NCBI GenBank assembly: GCA_947501265.1
Contig: CANMVY010000003.1
Span: 140,676 to 204,675 of the forward strand
Source of the DNA: Bacteroidota bacterium
GTDB lineage: Bacteria > Bacteroidota > Bacteroidia > UBA7662 > CANHCV01
DNA: 64,000 bases
Direction of reading: 5' to 3'
Shown: positions 8,531 through 17,380 of the stretch, piece by piece
Numbering within the stretch: the first letter of the stretch is position 1
How the letters are laid out: each line of letters starts with the position of its first letter
Notes under the pieces: generated by a model
Seen by the model: the letters and a program-made list of their open reading frames with translations, nothing else
The model's database searches: none
What the model was told of the DNA's origin: nothing
Program-made: the position numbers and the translations under genes

Positions 8531-8562
8531 AACCGCTCAACATCATTGAGCGGTTTTTTTTT
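8531..8562 (+). terminator. Intrinsic terminator after the CBS gene
   Basis: A perfect 10-base stem (8531-8540 with 8546-8555), loop CATCA, followed by a run of T. It closes the transcript before the protease gene. Confidence 0.9.
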
Positions 8563-8621
8563 GCTTTTTCGAAACAAGTGCATCCGATTGTATTTAATTT
8601 CGTTTCTCTGAAAATTTTCCT

Positions 8622-10727
8622 ATGAAATTCTGGTCAAAAAAATCATTCCATCTTTCCTTTTTATTGGTTTCATTCGCGTTATTCTCCTTCGTTTCCGATG
8701 ATATGGATTTGCGTCGGAAAGCCATCGTTGGAATTGCTTATCAAGCGCTGGATGGGACCCATTTCAATCCAAGATCCCTCAACGATACCTATTCCAAAGA
8801 CGTATTTCAGTTGTATTTAAAGCGGATGGATTACCGCAAATTGTACCTCACCCAAAGCGATTTAGCTGCCCTAAAAAAGCACGAAAATCAAATTGACGAT
8901 CAGGTCAAAGTTCAGGATTTCCAGTTTTACCTCGACGTTGCTTCTATGATGGATCAACGCACGCTTCAAGTTGAAAAAATGGTGTCGGAAATTTTAGCCC
9001 AACCGTTCACGTTCGTGGCAGCTGAAAAAGTGGAGTCCGACCCCGAAAAATTGGATTGGGCCAAAGATGAAGTAGAATTGAAAGATCGTTGGAGGAAAGG
9101 ATTGAAGTTGCAGGTTTTGAATCAAGTGTACGACAAAGAACAAGCCCAAGTAGAAGCTGCGTCGAAATCGGATACGGTGAAAATTCAAACCCGAGAAGAA
9201 TTGGAAATCCAAGCGCGAAAAAAAGTTCAAGAGAATATGAACGACCAATTTTCGCGCATCAAAAAACAAAAAGAATTGGATCGTTTTTCTTATTTCGTGA
9301 ACGTTTTGGTTGGCGTTTATGATCCGCATACCAACTTTTTCCCTCCGGCCGACAAAAAACAGTTCGACATTTCCATGTCGGGAAAAATGGAAGGCATCGG
9401 AGCCAAACTTCAACAAGTAAACGGCTATTTGAAAATTACTGAAATCGTTCCCGGTTCTCCATCTTGGAAGCAAGGGGAATTGCAGGTAAACGATCTAATT
9501 ATGAAAGTGGCGCAAGGCCCTTCCGAACCGGTTGATATTGGTGGATGGGACCAAGACGAAGCCATTTCGTTGATTCGAGGTAAAAAAGGAACCGAAGTTC
9601 GCTTGACCGTTAAAAAACCAAACGACGAAATGAAGGTCATTCCCATCGTTCGAGATGTGATTGAGTTGGAAGAAACCTTCGCTCGTTCTTTGGTAGTAGA
9701 AGTAGAAGGAACCGGCAAGAAAATCGGGTACTTGCACCTTCCGAAATTTTATGCCGATTTTGCCGATGCCAACGGTCGCCGTTGCGCAGCCGACGTGAAG
9801 AAAGAGTTGGAAAAACTCAAAGCCGAAAACGTAGATGGATTGGTGATGGATTTGCGAAATAACGGAGGCGGAAGCCTTTCCGATGTGGTAAAAATGGCCG
9901 GCTATTTTATTCCTTCAGGGCCAGTCGTTTTGGAAAAACGCCGCGGACAGGAGGCCTTCCAACACGCCGATCCCAGCAGCAATGTCGAATTTGAAAAGCC
10001 GCTCATTGTTTTGGTGAACCATTTCAGCGCTTCAGCATCGGAGATCTTCGCTGCTGCCATGCAAGATTATCAACGAGCGATCATCATGGGCACTTCCACC
10101 ACTTTTGGAAAGGGAACCGTTCAAAATTTCTTTGATTTGGATAACGGACTCCCAAACAACAGCGAATTGCGCCCAATAGGCCAGGTGAAAGTAACCATTG
10201 CCAAGTTCTACCGCATCAACGGCTCTACGACACAGAAAAAAGGAGTCATTCCCGATATCATTTTCCCCGATCTTTATCAGTATATCCCCAACGGAGAGCG
10301 CGCAGAAGATTTTCCCATGGCCGATGATCAAGTGCCGGCGGCGAAATACCAGGTTTATCGTGGAACAGGAACTGCGAACTGGACTTCCGCCATCAGCAAT
10401 GCGCAAAAGAGAATTGCAAAAAATGAATATTTCATCTATCAACATAATACAGCCTTGAAGGCGAAAAAGAACAAAGAACAATCTTCAGTAACCTTGGACT
10501 ACAACGCATACGGCGTAAAGAGAAAACAGGATAAAACCGAGGCTGATGCCGGAAACAAACTGGTAAAGGAATTGAATGGATGGAACTTCTTCAATCTCAA
10601 GTCGGATTTGCCGGCCATTCAATACGATACCATCAATGTGAAGAAAAACGAACAATGGGTAAATGGCTTGAAGAAAGACCAGCAATTGTTCGAAGCCGTT
10701 CAAGTTATGAAAGATTTGCTTAAGTAA
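8622..10727 (+). CDS. prc: Tail-specific (carboxy-terminal) processing protease
   Basis: A 701-residue periplasmic S41-family serine protease. An N-terminal signal sequence or anchor (about residues 1-26) is followed by a helical region, a PDZ domain around 235-330 (the MEGIGAKLQQVNGYLKITEI stretch with GSPSWKQGELQVNDLIMKV) and the S41 core with LVMDLRNNGGGSL. The catalytic Ser is in VNHFSASASEIFAAA and the Lys in TTFGKGTVQ, giving the Ser-Lys dyad. The C-terminal 150 residues match the extra domain of Prc/Tsp proteins. Prc trims or degrades envelope proteins from the C-terminus and in other bacteria controls murein hydrolases. yaaA follows after 3 bases. Confidence 0.93.
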   Translation: MKFWSKKSFHLSFLLVSFALFSFVSDDMDLRRKAIVGIAYQALDGTHFNPRSLNDTYSKDVFQLYLKRMDYRKLYLTQSDLAALKKHENQIDDQVKVQDFQFYLDVASMMDQRTLQVEKMVSEILAQPFTFVAAEKVESDPEKLDWAKDEVELKDRWRKGLKLQVLNQVYDKEQAQVEAASKSDTVKIQTREELEIQARKKVQENMNDQFSRIKKQKELDRFSYFVNVLVGVYDPHTNFFPPADKKQFDISMSGKMEGIGAKLQQVNGYLKITEIVPGSPSWKQGELQVNDLIMKVAQGPSEPVDIGGWDQDEAISLIRGKKGTEVRLTVKKPNDEMKVIPIVRDVIELEETFARSLVVEVEGTGKKIGYLHLPKFYADFADANGRRCAADVKKELEKLKAENVDGLVMDLRNNGGGSLSDVVKMAGYFIPSGPVVLEKRRGQEAFQHADPSSNVEFEKPLIVLVNHFSASASEIFAAAMQDYQRAIIMGTSTTFGKGTVQNFFDLDNGLPNNSELRPIGQVKVTIAKFYRINGSTTQKKGVIPDIIFPDLYQYIPNGERAEDFPMADDQVPAAKYQVYRGTGTANWTSAISNAQKRIAKNEYFIYQHNTALKAKKNKEQSSVTLDYNAYGVKRKQDKTEADAGNKLVKELNGWNFFNLKSDLPAIQYDTINVKKNEQWVNGLKKDQQLFEAVQVMKDLLK

Positions 10728-10730
10728 TCT

Positions 10731-11489
10731 ATGATCATTCTTGTTTCTCCCGCTAAAACCCTCGACTACCAAAAGTCCTATCCTTTTACTTCCTCGGAGA
10801 TGCCCCGTTGGATGGAACAATCGGAAACGATCGTAAAAAAGATGAAAGGATTTTCGGCCAAGAAGCTGATGGATTTGATGGACATTTCCAAGGACTTGGC
10901 CGAATTAAATGTTGGACGCTTCCAAGAATGGAGCGTACAGCCCAATAACGAATCGGTGCGTCCTGCCATTTTTGCTTTTGCGGGCGAGGTGTATTCCGGC
11001 TTGGATGCGCATTCCATGACTGAGGATGTTTGGCAACGGGCTCAAAAACAATTAAGGCTGTTAAGCGGTCTGCATGGCGCATTGCGCCCCTACGAATTGA
11101 TTCAGCCGTATCGGTTAGAAATGGGTACCCAAGTGAGTGTTGGCAGAAAGAAAAATTTGGTAGAATTTTGGAAATCAACCGTCACCCAATCCATCAAAGA
11201 AGAAATCGAAGAAGGAATTTTGGTGAATTTAGCTTCCGCCGAATACGCACGAGTGGTTGATTTTAAGTCGATCGCTAATCCGGTCATTGAATGTCAGTTT
11301 TTGGAATTTTCCAACGGAAAGTACAAACCCGTGCAGTTCTTTTTGAAGAAGGCAAGAGGCCTGATGGCCAGGTACTTACTGGATATTGATGCCCAAACTA
11401 TGGATGATGTTCGGGGTTTTAATCGGGAAGGGTACCGTTGGAGCGAAGCGGAAAGTTCTGGAAACAAGTTGGTGTTTTTACGCGGATAG
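10731..11489 (+). CDS. yaaA: YaaA family peroxide-stress protein
   Basis: A 252-residue member of the YaaA (DUF328/UPF0246) family. In E. coli YaaA lowers free iron and limits oxidative damage to DNA; the protein binds DNA. The signature start ILVSPAKTLDY is complete, followed by PAIFAFAGEVYSGLDA and LRLLSGLHGALRPYELIQPYRLEM, and ends with the conserved RGLMARYLL and GYRWSEAES segments. Length is as expected. Start ATG is 3 bases after the prc stop, so the two are probably co-transcribed. Confidence 0.93.
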   Translation: MIILVSPAKTLDYQKSYPFTSSEMPRWMEQSETIVKKMKGFSAKKLMDLMDISKDLAELNVGRFQEWSVQPNNESVRPAIFAFAGEVYSGLDAHSMTEDVWQRAQKQLRLLSGLHGALRPYELIQPYRLEMGTQVSVGRKKNLVEFWKSTVTQSIKEEIEEGILVNLASAEYARVVDFKSIANPVIECQFLEFSNGKYKPVQFFLKKARGLMARYLLDIDAQTMDDVRGFNREGYRWSEAESSGNKLVFLRG

Positions 11490-11492
11490 TCG

Positions 11493-11500
11493 CATCTTTG
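11493..11500 (+). promoter_or_regulatory. Possible -7 box for dcd
   Basis: CATCTTTG is one base from TAnnTTTG, has a TTG about 21 bases upstream (11469-11471) and ends 4 bases before the dcd ATG. It overlaps the end of the intergenic gap after yaaA. Confidence 0.35.
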
Positions 11501-11504
11501 CAGC

Positions 11505-12038
11505 ATGATTTTAACCGATACTTCCATCCTACATGCCATTCAAGAGGGCAAGATTGTGATTGAACCTTTTGATCGATCCGCTTTGGGAACCAATTCCTAC
11601 GATGTACATCTTTCCAAACATTTGGCCATTTATTCCAATAGGGAGTTGGATGCGAAAATGGATAATCCGATTTCTGAGTTTGAAATTCCAGAGGAGGGTT
11701 TTGTATTGCAACCTGGAGAATTGTATTTGGGCAGCACCATGGAGTACACCGAAACCCACCATACGGTTCCGTTTTTGGAAGGGAAAAGTTCGGTGGGAAG
11801 GTTAGGGATTGATATTCATGCTACCGCTGGTAAGGGAGATGTAGGCTTTTGCAATTATTGGACGTTGGAGATTAGTTGTGTACGTCCGGTACGGGTTTAT
11901 GCGGGAATGCCCATTGGTCAGTTGATTTATTTTCAGGTTGAAGGTGGTATTGAGAATTTGTACCATTTGAAAAAGAACGCCAAATACACTCAAAAGAGTC
12001 CGAAACCCCAAGCTTCCATGATGTGGAAGAACTTCTAA
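11505..12038 (+). CDS. dcd: dCTP deaminase
   Basis: A 177-residue trimeric enzyme that deaminates dCTP to dUTP for thymidylate synthesis. Conserved: PFDRSALGTNSYDVHLS near residue 20, the active-site strand GKSSVGRLGIDIHATAG with the Ser and Arg that match S111 and R115 of E. coli Dcd, and CNYWTLEISC carrying the catalytic Glu. The C-terminal GQLIYFQVEG and the end YTQKSPKPQASMMWKNF are typical. The absence of an extra diphosphatase signature suggests the monofunctional form. It lies 15 bases after yaaA. Confidence 0.94.
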   Translation: MILTDTSILHAIQEGKIVIEPFDRSALGTNSYDVHLSKHLAIYSNRELDAKMDNPISEFEIPEEGFVLQPGELYLGSTMEYTETHHTVPFLEGKSSVGRLGIDIHATAGKGDVGFCNYWTLEISCVRPVRVYAGMPIGQLIYFQVEGGIENLYHLKKNAKYTQKSPKPQASMMWKNF

Positions 12039-12059
12039 GAAAAAATTAACTTAGAGATA

Positions 12060-12090
12060 TTGGAATAATCGGTTGGTTTTCCTACCTTTG
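12060..12090 (+). promoter_or_regulatory. Promoter of the rplM ribosomal operon
   Basis: TTGG at 12060-12063, 19 bases of spacer and an exact TACCTTTG -7 box at 12083-12090: the best full Bacteroidota promoter in the window. The rplM start is 36 bases further on, leaving room for a short 5' leader, unlike many other genes here. Confidence 0.75.
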
Positions 12091-12126
12091 CAGTCCTTTA
12101 AAGGAATAACTAAAATTTTTTATACA

Positions 12127-12579
12127 GTGAAACCTACGTTAAGTTACAAAACTGTCTCCGCCAACAGCGCAACTGTTGAGAAGAAGTGGCACGTTATCGA
12201 TGCCGAAACGGAGATTGTGGGTCGCTTGGCAACTGCTGCTGCAACGTTGTTGCGCGGCAAGCACAAGCCGTCTTACACCCCACACGTAGACTGCGGTGAT
12301 TGTGTTATCATCATCAACGCAGACAAAGTGAGGTTTACCGGAAACAAAATGGCTGAAAAGGACTATTGGTTCTACAGTGGCTATCCCGGTGGTAAGCGTT
12401 TCGTTGCAGCCAAGGACATGATCCAGCGCCGTCCTACGTACATCGTAGAGAAGGCCATCAAAGGCATGTTGCCTCGCACCAGATTGGGCCGCGAAATGTA
12501 CCGCAATTTGTTTGTGTATGCCGGAAACGAGCATCCGCACGAAGCGCAACAACCTCAACCTTTAAAAATTAAGAAATAA
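12127..12579 (+). CDS. rplM: 50S ribosomal protein L13
   Basis: A 150-residue ribosomal protein uL13. The open frame extends upstream to 12073, but family alignment puts the start at the GTG at 12127, just before LSYKTVSAN, and the upstream part covers the promoter. Conserved stretches: [47 protein letters not shown] and [21 protein letters not shown]. The stop overlaps the start of rpsI by one base (TAATG), so the two are translationally coupled, the usual L13-S9 pair. Confidence 0.96.
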   Translation: MKPTLSYKTVSANSATVEKKWHVIDAETEIVGRLATAAATLLRGKHKPSYTPHVDCGDCVIIINADKVRFTGNKMAEKDYWFYSGYPGGKRFVAAKDMIQRRPTYIVEKAIKGMLPRTRLGREMYRNLFVYAGNEHPHEAQQPQPLKIKK

Positions 12580-12965
12580 TGGCAGCGATTAATACCGTTG
12601 GTCGCCGTAAAACCTCTGTTGCGAGGGTTTATTTGACTCCCGGGAGTGGTACAATTACCATTAACGGCCGTAAATTCGAAGAGTACTTCCCAACCATGAT
12701 TTACCAGCAAGAAGCTATTCGTCCATTAACTGTGGCGAACGTTGCTGGTCAATTCGATATCAAAGCCAACATTGTTGGTGGAGGTATCAACGGACAGGTG
12801 GGTGCTTTTTCATTAGCAATCGCTCGTGCCTTGAACGAACACGATGCTGAACTTCGCGGACCTTTGAAATCCGAAGGTTTGTTCACGCGTGATCCCCGTA
12901 TGGTGGAACGCAAAAAGTTCGGTCGTCGCAAAGCTCGTCGTCGTTTCCAATTCTCAAAACGTTAA
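12579..12965 (+). CDS. rpsI: 30S ribosomal protein S9
   Basis: A 128-residue ribosomal protein uS9. It shows the N-terminal [17 protein letters not shown], the central [22 protein letters not shown] and the C-terminal [20 protein letters not shown], ending in FSKR; this basic tail reaches the P-site tRNA. Start codon overlaps the rplM stop. rpsB follows after 18 bases and is preceded by a strong Shine-Dalgarno. Confidence 0.97.
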   Translation: MAAINTVGRRKTSVARVYLTPGSGTITINGRKFEEYFPTMIYQQEAIRPLTVANVAGQFDIKANIVGGGINGQVGAFSLAIARALNEHDAELRGPLKSEGLFTRDPRMVERKKFGRRKARRRFQFSKR

Positions 12966-12970
12966 TCTTC

Positions 12971-12976
12971 AGGAGG
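12971..12976 (+). promoter_or_regulatory. rpsB: Strong Shine-Dalgarno before rpsB
   Basis: AGGAGG with 7 bases before the rpsB ATG at 12984. Such a site is rare in this phylum, where most genes lack one. Confidence 0.75.
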
Positions 12977-12983
12977 AACATTC

Positions 12984-13745
12984 ATGGCACAAGTTACTTA
13001 CCAAGAACTATTGGACGCTGGGGTTCACTTCGGACACCTCAAGCGCAAATGGAACCCGAAAATGGCTCCATACATCTTCATGGAGAAAAACGATATTCAC
13101 ATCATCGATTTGAACAAAACTCAAGTGATGTTGGAAGATGCTTGCAAAGCAGCCAAGCAAATCGTAAAATCCGGTCGCAAGATTCTATTCGTTGCAACCA
13201 AAAAACAAGCTCAAGAAATCGTTCGCGAAGAAGCGCAGCGTTTGAATATGCCTTTCGTAACCGAACGTTGGTTAGGTGGTATGTTGACCAACTTCGCTAC
13301 CGTTCGCAAATCCATCAAGAAGATGACTACCATCGACAAAATGGAAACCAACGGAACTTGGCAAACGTTGAACAAAAAAGAACGTTTGATGATCGCTCGT
13401 GATCGCGCTAAATTGGAAAAAGTATTGGGCGGTATTGCCGACCAAAATCGTCTTCCAGCTGCGTTGTTCATCGTTGATATCAAAAACGAGCACATTGCTG
13501 TAGCAGAAGCGCTTCGTTTGAACATTCCTACCATCGCTATGGTTGATACCAATAGCGACCCAACTCAAGTAGATTTCGCGATCCCATCTAACGATGACGC
13601 AACGAAATCCATCGCTTTGATCACCAAAATGATCGGTAAAGCCATTGAAGAGGGATTGGAAGAGCGCAAACGCGAGAAAGTTGAATCTGCCGAAGGAGAA
13701 GCACAAGAGGCTCCAGCGGAAGAAGCAACTGCTGAGAAAGATTAA
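12984..13745 (+). CDS. rpsB: 30S ribosomal protein S2
   Basis: A 253-residue ribosomal protein uS2. Conserved: [19 protein letters not shown] at the start, [34 protein letters not shown], and [25 protein letters not shown]. The last 30 residues form an acidic, Ala/Glu-rich tail common in Bacteroidota S2. It is third in the rplM-rpsI-rpsB set and is followed by an intrinsic terminator ahead of tsf, so EF-Ts may be made from read-through or its own promoter. Confidence 0.97.
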   Translation: MAQVTYQELLDAGVHFGHLKRKWNPKMAPYIFMEKNDIHIIDLNKTQVMLEDACKAAKQIVKSGRKILFVATKKQAQEIVREEAQRLNMPFVTERWLGGMLTNFATVRKSIKKMTTIDKMETNGTWQTLNKKERLMIARDRAKLEKVLGGIADQNRLPAALFIVDIKNEHIAVAEALRLNIPTIAMVDTNSDPTQVDFAIPSNDDATKSIALITKMIGKAIEEGLEERKREKVESAEGEAQEAPAEEATAEKD

Positions 13746-13769
13746 TTTCAGAGCCCATTGCTCCAACTC

Positions 13770-13812
13770 AAAGCTCGCGGAGCAGTTTCATACTGTTTCG
13801 CGGGCTTTTTTA
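13770..13812 (+). terminator. Terminator or attenuator between rpsB and tsf
   Basis: A 10-base stem (13770-13779 with 13799-13808, one G-T wobble) ends in a T run; inside the loop a second small stem (CAGT/ACTG) can extend it. Because rpsB and tsf are usually co-transcribed, this hairpin probably lowers or regulates read-through into tsf. Confidence 0.8.
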
Positions 13813-13841
13813 ATAAATAGGAAAAATTAAATCAATACAAT

Positions 13842-14675
13842 ATGAGCATTACAGCATCAGATGTGAACAAATTGCGCCAAATGACCGGTGCCGGCATGAT
13901 GGATTGCAAAAAAGCGTTGGAAGAAGCTGCGGGGAACTTCGAAGAAGCCGTGGTTATCCTACGTAAAAAAGGACAGAAAATTTCGGCCAGTCGTGCCGAT
14001 CGTACAGCTTCAGAAGGAGTTGTCATCGTTTCTGTTTCCAACGACGGAACTCAAGGAGTGATCGTTGAATTGAATTGCGAAACCGATTTCGTTGCCAAAA
14101 ACGACGATTTCATGACGTTCGCCAACAAAATTGCAGCCGTTGCTTTGGAAAACAAACCAGCTGATTTAGAAGGATTAATGGCACTTACCATGGATGGTCT
14201 TGCTATTTCTGAGCTCGTTATTGAGTACACTGGAAAAATCGGTGAAAAGATCGATTTGTCCCGTTACATGTTGGTTTCTGGCGCTAACTTGGTTGGCTAT
14301 ATCCACTCCAATAACAAATTGGGTGTAATGGTTGAAATGAATAACGCTCCAACTGAAGCCAATGAAGTAGCAGGAAAAGATGTTGCTATGCAAATTGCAG
14401 CCATGAGCCCAATCGCCGTTGACGAAAATGCAGTTGATCCTGCCATCATCGCACGTGAAATGGAAATCGGTCGTGAGCAAGCGATTGCCGATGGTAAGAA
14501 CGAGCAAATGGCAGAAAACATTGCTCGTGGAAAAGCAAATAAGTGGTTGAAAGAAAATACTTTGTTGCCTCAGCCTTTCGTGAAGGATGGTAGCAAAAGC
14601 GTGAAAGAATATTTGAACAGTGTTGAAGAAGGACTAACCGTGGTTAGTTTCAAGCGCATTGCTGTAGGTTCTTAA
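13842..14675 (+). CDS. tsf: Translation elongation factor Ts
   Basis: A 277-residue nucleotide-exchange factor for EF-Tu. The N-terminal UBA-like domain has VNKLRQMTGAGMMDCKKALEEA, followed by FEEAVVILRKKGQK and the signature ELNCETDFVAKNDDF. The core contains VAGKDVAMQIAAMSP with the later GKANKWLKENTLLPQPFVKD. Length and order match EF-Ts. The leader has no Shine-Dalgarno. A terminator follows within 25 bases. Confidence 0.97.
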   Translation: MSITASDVNKLRQMTGAGMMDCKKALEEAAGNFEEAVVILRKKGQKISASRADRTASEGVVIVSVSNDGTQGVIVELNCETDFVAKNDDFMTFANKIAAVALENKPADLEGLMALTMDGLAISELVIEYTGKIGEKIDLSRYMLVSGANLVGYIHSNNKLGVMVEMNNAPTEANEVAGKDVAMQIAAMSPIAVDENAVDPAIIAREMEIGREQAIADGKNEQMAENIARGKANKWLKENTLLPQPFVKDGSKSVKEYLNSVEEGLTVVSFKRIAVGS

Positions 14676-14695
14676 TTTCTACTCGAATGATTAGC

Positions 14696-14722
14696 ATAGC
14701 CCCATCCAAAAGATGGGGCTAT
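14696..14722 (+). terminator. Intrinsic terminator after tsf
   Basis: An 11-base perfect stem (14696-14706 with 14712-14722), loop CAAAA, followed by a T-rich stretch interrupted by G. Confidence 0.8.
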
Positions 14723-14723
14723 T

Positions 14724-14760
14724 TTGTTTCAAAACGCTTTTTTTTTCTGTTTTGAAACAA
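14724..14760. repeat. 12-base palindrome with T-rich loop, REP-like
   Basis: Arms TTGTTTCAAAAC (14724-14735) and its exact reverse complement (14749-14760) enclose a 13-base, mostly T loop. It follows the tsf terminator and precedes the T9SS gene. It shares the GTTTC...GAAAC frame with palindromes at 17241-17263 and 43807-43829. Confidence 0.6.
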
Positions 14761-14799
14761 CACATTAAATAAAAAAATAAATTGAAGAAAAAAACCTAT

Positions 14800-14807
14800 T
14801 AGTTTTG
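14800..14807 (+). promoter_or_regulatory. -7 box for the LamG T9SS gene
   Basis: TAGTTTTG matches TAnnTTTG, 17 bases before the ATG at 14825; the upstream element is unclear (TTG at 14782-14784, short spacing). Confidence 0.45.
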
Positions 14808-14824
14808 CATTACAAAAATTTATT

Positions 14825-17236
14825 ATGCAAACAAAATTACTTTTAGGACTTTTCCTTTTTTGTGGACTTGTTGGATTTTCTCAAGTTCCTGCCTATTTGC
14901 CTTCAAATGGATTACTTGTATGGTATCCTTTCAATGGTAATTACAACAATCAGTCGGGTTCGAACGCCAACCACTTATCCAATGCTGGTGCCATGAGCTT
15001 TACTTCCGATCGCGATGGTATTGCAAATTCCTCCGCTAATTTTTCAGGTAATAGTAATGCCATTCTTACTTTAAATTCTCCTAACTTTTCCTTGAATAAT
15101 CCAACCGGTGAGTGGAGCATCAGTTATTATGTTCGACGGGATGATGCAACTTCCACTACTCGCATCTGTATGTTTGGTGGTAGTCAGAGTAGCAATGCCT
15201 TTCAATGGTTATTGAGTCATGGAACTTTTGGCTGTCAAAAAACTGGTGGAACTTGGACCTGGAATACAGTTAGTGCTCAGAATTCGACTTGGGACCATTT
15301 TGTCTTTACCTATAAGGACGGAAAAATGAGAGTGTATAAAAATGGTTCATTGTCCAATTCTACCAATTACAATAAACAAGGGAATAACAATACTCCTACG
15401 ATATGGATAGGAACTGATCCACAGGGTCAACGTTGGAAAGGCCAAATTGATGATATTGCGATTTATAATCGTGAACTTTCTTCTTCGGAAATTGGTTCGA
15501 TCTATAGTCAGTGTAACTCAGCTACCCAAGGAGGAAGTATTTCAGGTCCTTCTTCCGTTTGTTCTGGTACAAACTCATCCACTTTATCGCTTACTGGACA
15601 CACTGGAACCATTTCAAAATGGCAGTTTTCTAACGACAATTCCAATTGGTCAGATGTTTCTTCTTCTTCGGGTCAAAGCTCCATTGCTGTAACTAATTTA
15701 AATGCAACAAGATATTACCGTGCGGTTGTAACACGTACGAATTGCCCAACCGCTAATAGTGGGGTTTTAACGGTGAGTACTACCCACAAAAAGTGGAATG
15801 GTAACTCTAGTACTCAATTCTCGAACGCTAGCAATTGGTGTGGGGGAGTTCCATCTGCCACCGAGGTGGTTGAAATTCAAAACGTAGTGAGAGTTCCTCA
15901 GCTAACCGAGTCACGAACCTTTGGTGGTCTTATTCTTAATGGAAATTTGGATTTGAACGGAAACCAAATCACCATTAATGGACCGGTTACTGGAAATGGA
16001 GGATTTGTGAGTCATGTGAACAGTACCATCATTCTTGGAGCTTCTTTTTCTACCGATTCTTTAAAATTCTCTAACAATAATCCGGTCGTAAAAACCCTTT
16101 CGTTGAATTCAAATGTTCAGCTCAAGTTGAATAAAAGTTTAGTCATCCGTGATTCGTTGTTAATTAATAACGGTAAAATCCTTTTAGGAAACAATCACCT
16201 TTCAGCCCGTGTTTTTACCCAAGGTTCGACTGCCAGTTATGTTCAAACCAACAGTACTGGAAAACTCTTTTCTACCATCGGAACTTCCTCAAAAACATTG
16301 CCGGTTGGAAATTCAAGTTATAATCCCATCACCATTTCCATGCAATCCGGTACCGATTCCTTTGGTGTTTCTATTTCTGATCAAATTCGCACGTTGGGTA
16401 CTTCTGGAACAACATTAACCAACAGCAATGTTCAGGTAACTTGGGACATTCAACGTGTTGCCCAAAATGGCTCACCCGTTAATCTTTCTTTTTCTTGGAA
16501 CGCAAGTCAGGAACAAACCGGATTTTCTCGAAGTTTGTGTTATGCAAGCCATTATAATTCTGTTTCTCAAGCCTGGGAAAAATTGGCTTCTGGTTCAAAA
16601 AGTGCTACGGGTACAGGTCCTTATCAGCTTTCCTACACGAATTACACAGGATCCTTCTCTCCCTTCGGAGTTGGTTCTGGAAACGGTGCTTTACCGGTTG
16701 AATTGTTGTTTTTTAATGCAGAAAAGAAGAATCAAGTTCATTTGTTAACTTGGGCAACCGCCGCAGAAAAGCAATTCAGCCATTTCGAAATTCAGCAATC
16801 GTTCGACGGGAAATCATTCGAATCCTTAGATCGCGTTATTTCCAAAGGAGGTTCTACTCAAGGAAGTCAGTACGAAAAACAAATCCTTAGCAATCATCCT
16901 GGAAAGGTGTATTATCGTCTTGCCATGGTTGATTTGGATGGGACCATTCAATATTCGTCCATTCGAGCTATTCAAAATGCAAATGACGCATTTCAGGTTT
17001 ATCCCAATCCTGCAACCGATCAATTGAATGTTAAGTTTGATGCTACAAAAGGTGGAATGAATGAATTGGTTATTTCCAACATGCTTGGACAAGAAGTGGT
17101 TAAAAGATGGGTGAATTTAAAGGATGGTGTGAACCACCTCATGATCCCAGAATTTGATTCGCTCCCTAAAGGAACCTATCTTTTAACGGTATCGATCCAG
17201 GGAGAAGGCCATTCACAGAAGTTCATTAAACCATAA
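14825..17236 (+). CDS. T9SS-secreted protein with LamG domain
   Basis: An 803-residue exported protein. Signal peptide at 1 to about 20 (QTKLLLGLFLFCGLVGFSQ). Residues about 25-230 form a LamG/concanavalin-like fold: it opens with LLVWYPFNGNYNNQSG and has WDHFVFTYKDGKMRVYKNG and IDDIAIYNRELSSSEI. An Ig-like segment follows (about 240-320), then a beta-rich middle with WNGNSSTQFSNASNWCGGVPS, a pattern frequent in Bacteroidota surface proteins. The last 80 residues are a T9SS type A sorting domain (VYPNPATDQLNV ... PKGTYLLTV). So it is exported by Sec, then by T9SS, and probably glycan-bound at the surface. Ligand unknown. Palindromes lie on both sides. Confidence 0.82.
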   Translation: MQTKLLLGLFLFCGLVGFSQVPAYLPSNGLLVWYPFNGNYNNQSGSNANHLSNAGAMSFTSDRDGIANSSANFSGNSNAILTLNSPNFSLNNPTGEWSISYYVRRDDATSTTRICMFGGSQSSNAFQWLLSHGTFGCQKTGGTWTWNTVSAQNSTWDHFVFTYKDGKMRVYKNGSLSNSTNYNKQGNNNTPTIWIGTDPQGQRWKGQIDDIAIYNRELSSSEIGSIYSQCNSATQGGSISGPSSVCSGTNSSTLSLTGHTGTISKWQFSNDNSNWSDVSSSSGQSSIAVTNLNATRYYRAVVTRTNCPTANSGVLTVSTTHKKWNGNSSTQFSNASNWCGGVPSATEVVEIQNVVRVPQLTESRTFGGLILNGNLDLNGNQITINGPVTGNGGFVSHVNSTIILGASFSTDSLKFSNNNPVVKTLSLNSNVQLKLNKSLVIRDSLLINNGKILLGNNHLSARVFTQGSTASYVQTNSTGKLFSTIGTSSKTLPVGNSSYNPITISMQSGTDSFGVSISDQIRTLGTSGTTLTNSNVQVTWDIQRVAQNGSPVNLSFSWNASQEQTGFSRSLCYASHYNSVSQAWEKLASGSKSATGTGPYQLSYTNYTGSFSPFGVGSGNGALPVELLFFNAEKKNQVHLLTWATAAEKQFSHFEIQQSFDGKSFESLDRVISKGGSTQGSQYEKQILSNHPGKVYYRLAMVDLDGTIQYSSIRAIQNANDAFQVYPNPATDQLNVKFDATKGGMNELVISNMLGQEVVKRWVNLKDGVNHLMIPEFDSLPKGTYLLTVSIQGEGHSQKFIKP

Positions 17237-17240
17237 ATGA

Positions 17241-17263
17241 GGTTTCAAATTTGTTTTGAAACC
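17241..17263. repeat. 9-base palindrome after the T9SS gene, REP-like
   Basis: GGTTTCAAA (17241-17249) and TTTGAAACC (17255-17263) with a 5-base loop, 4 bases after the stop codon. The core matches the palindrome upstream of the same gene. Confidence 0.55.
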
Positions 17264-17336
17264 AATAAATCCAAACCCATTTGAAAAGATCATCTAATTT
17301 TGAATAGGCTTTTTCAAGCCGTGTTTGTGTTGAGGT

Positions 17337-17365
17337 AAAAAGGGTCAATTGATTTGGCCCTTTTT
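17337..17365 (+). terminator. Intrinsic terminator before the AraC gene
   Basis: A 10-base stem (17337-17346 with 17356-17365, one wobble) with a 9-base loop, ending in T5. It separates the T9SS gene from the regulator, whose ATG is 15 bases further on. Confidence 0.75.
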
Positions 17366-17380
17366 CTTATTTTTACGGAT

